Origin: CAYWTX01 sp964461295 | GTDB taxonomy: Bacteria; Planctomycetota; Phycisphaerae; SM23-33 | Length of the DNA stretch: 31,707 nucleotides | Direction of reading: 5' to 3' | Assembly (NCBI GenBank): GCA_964461295.1 | Contig: CAYWTX010000434.1 | Location: forward strand, 1 to 31,707 | Shown here: in pieces, positions 31,226-31,707 of the stretch | Layout: every line of letters begins with the position of its first letter | How positions within the stretch are numbered: the stretch's first letter is position 1 | Program-made: the position numbers and the translations under genes | Notes under the pieces: model-generated | What the model was told of the DNA's origin: nothing | Database searches by the model: none | The model's input: the letters and a program-made list of their open reading frames with translations, nothing else

Positions 31226-31557
31226 CTAGTGAATGGGTGGTGGCTTGGGGCGCCGGACGAACACCGCGGCGAGGGCCAGGCCAAAGCCGACGCTACGAAG
31301 AACCACATTGGCTACCTGGCCTACCGTCATAAGCGTTGAGTAGTTCGGCGAGGAGGGGGCGGCATGGTGTAGTGCCGGAAGAAGGCCCAGGACAGCGCCG
31401 AGAACAGGAGCGTCATCAGTCCCCCCAGCGCCAGCCCGCAGGCGAGGGGCGTTCGTCGCTAGGAGACGATGCAGAGAATGATGCCGACGACGTAAAGGAT
31501 CAGCGTGGGGAACTGGTGCAGGAGCATCCTGAGAAAGTTCGGGAAGTCCACGTTCAC
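31226..31557 (-). pseudogene. Small membrane protein gene with an amber codon and a frameshift
   Basis: A GTG at 31557 follows a perfect ribosome binding site (AAAGGAG, 6 bases). It encodes VNVDFPNFLRMLLHQFPTLI with a membrane helix, then meets TAG in ...LCIVS-stop-RRTPLACG, where a Trp would fit. The same frame continues LALGGLMTLLFSALSWAFF, a second helix, then shifts at a run of C near 31360: the next frame reads SSPNYSTLMTVGQVANVVLR and a third helix (GFGLALAAVFV), ending at TAG 31226. The total length is 332 bases, one short of a whole number of codons. It sits 14 bases upstream of the rhomboid start in the same direction, so both belong to one operon. The family is unknown. Confidence 0.65.
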
Positions 31558-31707
31558 GTCTGTCTCCTTTGCGTGCATTCAGCGCGGCCGGGATGTCGGT
31601 ATCAACGGTGAGGGGCATTTGGCGGGTGGAACGATACCGCGCGAGGAGGCGGAAAGTGGAGGGAAAACCGCGTGGGGAGAGGGCGATTCTGCTACACATT
31701 AAGGGGC
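31558..31707. other. Right-edge non-coding stretch
   Basis: 150 bases upstream of the leftward broken operon. It presumably carries that operon's promoter, but no convincing boxes are seen. No gene is recognised. Confidence 0.4.

Overview
The window is GC-rich, densely coded bacterial DNA. The most likely source is a member of Planctomycetota, possibly Phycisphaerae-like. The pointers are a bacterial V/A-type ATPase operon with a DUF2764 gene, secreted HEAT-repeat and other large exported proteins of unknown family, a standalone hisI, and many palindromic intergenic repeats. No 16S rRNA or other taxonomic marker gene is present, so this placement is inference.

Left part (1-4.1 kb): a partial unknown gene at the edge, then decayed sequence. 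It holds the N-terminal third of an IS1182-type transposase, a probable C-terminal relic of a second (IS4-like) transposase, a large exported protein of unknown function (1914-3461), a chimeric glycosyltransferase relic (3582-3754), and a good match to group II intron domain V just upstream of mutL.

Housekeeping part (4.1-7.7 kb): mutL of the endonuclease type, then a cytoplasmic GH5 glycoside hydrolase.

Central operon (7.7-16.1 kb): a V/A-type ATPase in the order E - DUF2764 - A - B - [four-helix-bundle protein] - D - I - K, behind a recognisable promoter. Three junctions carry three different repeat systems: a 155-bp palindrome between DUF2764 and A, a cloverleaf-like palindrome between A and B, and an inverted-repeat-flanked four-helix-bundle gene between B and D. 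The K proteolipid has the residue set that binds Na+ in Enterococcus NtpK. A TrkH/KtrB-like plus TrkA/KtrA-like potassium uptake pair lies convergently next to it (16.2-19.2 kb), recalling the Enterococcus ntp operon, which carries its own Ktr subunit. Together these suggest a Na+/K+ homeostasis locus.

Right part (19.4-31.7 kb): hisI, an exported protein of unknown family, a secreted HEAT-repeat protein followed by a 7-bp tandem repeat, tRNA-Leu(UAA), a membrane-anchored tyrosine/dual-specificity phosphatase, a YejM/PbgA-like membrane sulfatase-fold protein, an exported transglutaminase-like protein, a flavodoxin-fold reductase, and a broken two-gene operon at the right edge. In that operon a rhomboid protease is interrupted by an in-frame amber codon just before its catalytic histidine, and its upstream membrane partner carries an amber codon plus a one-base frameshift.
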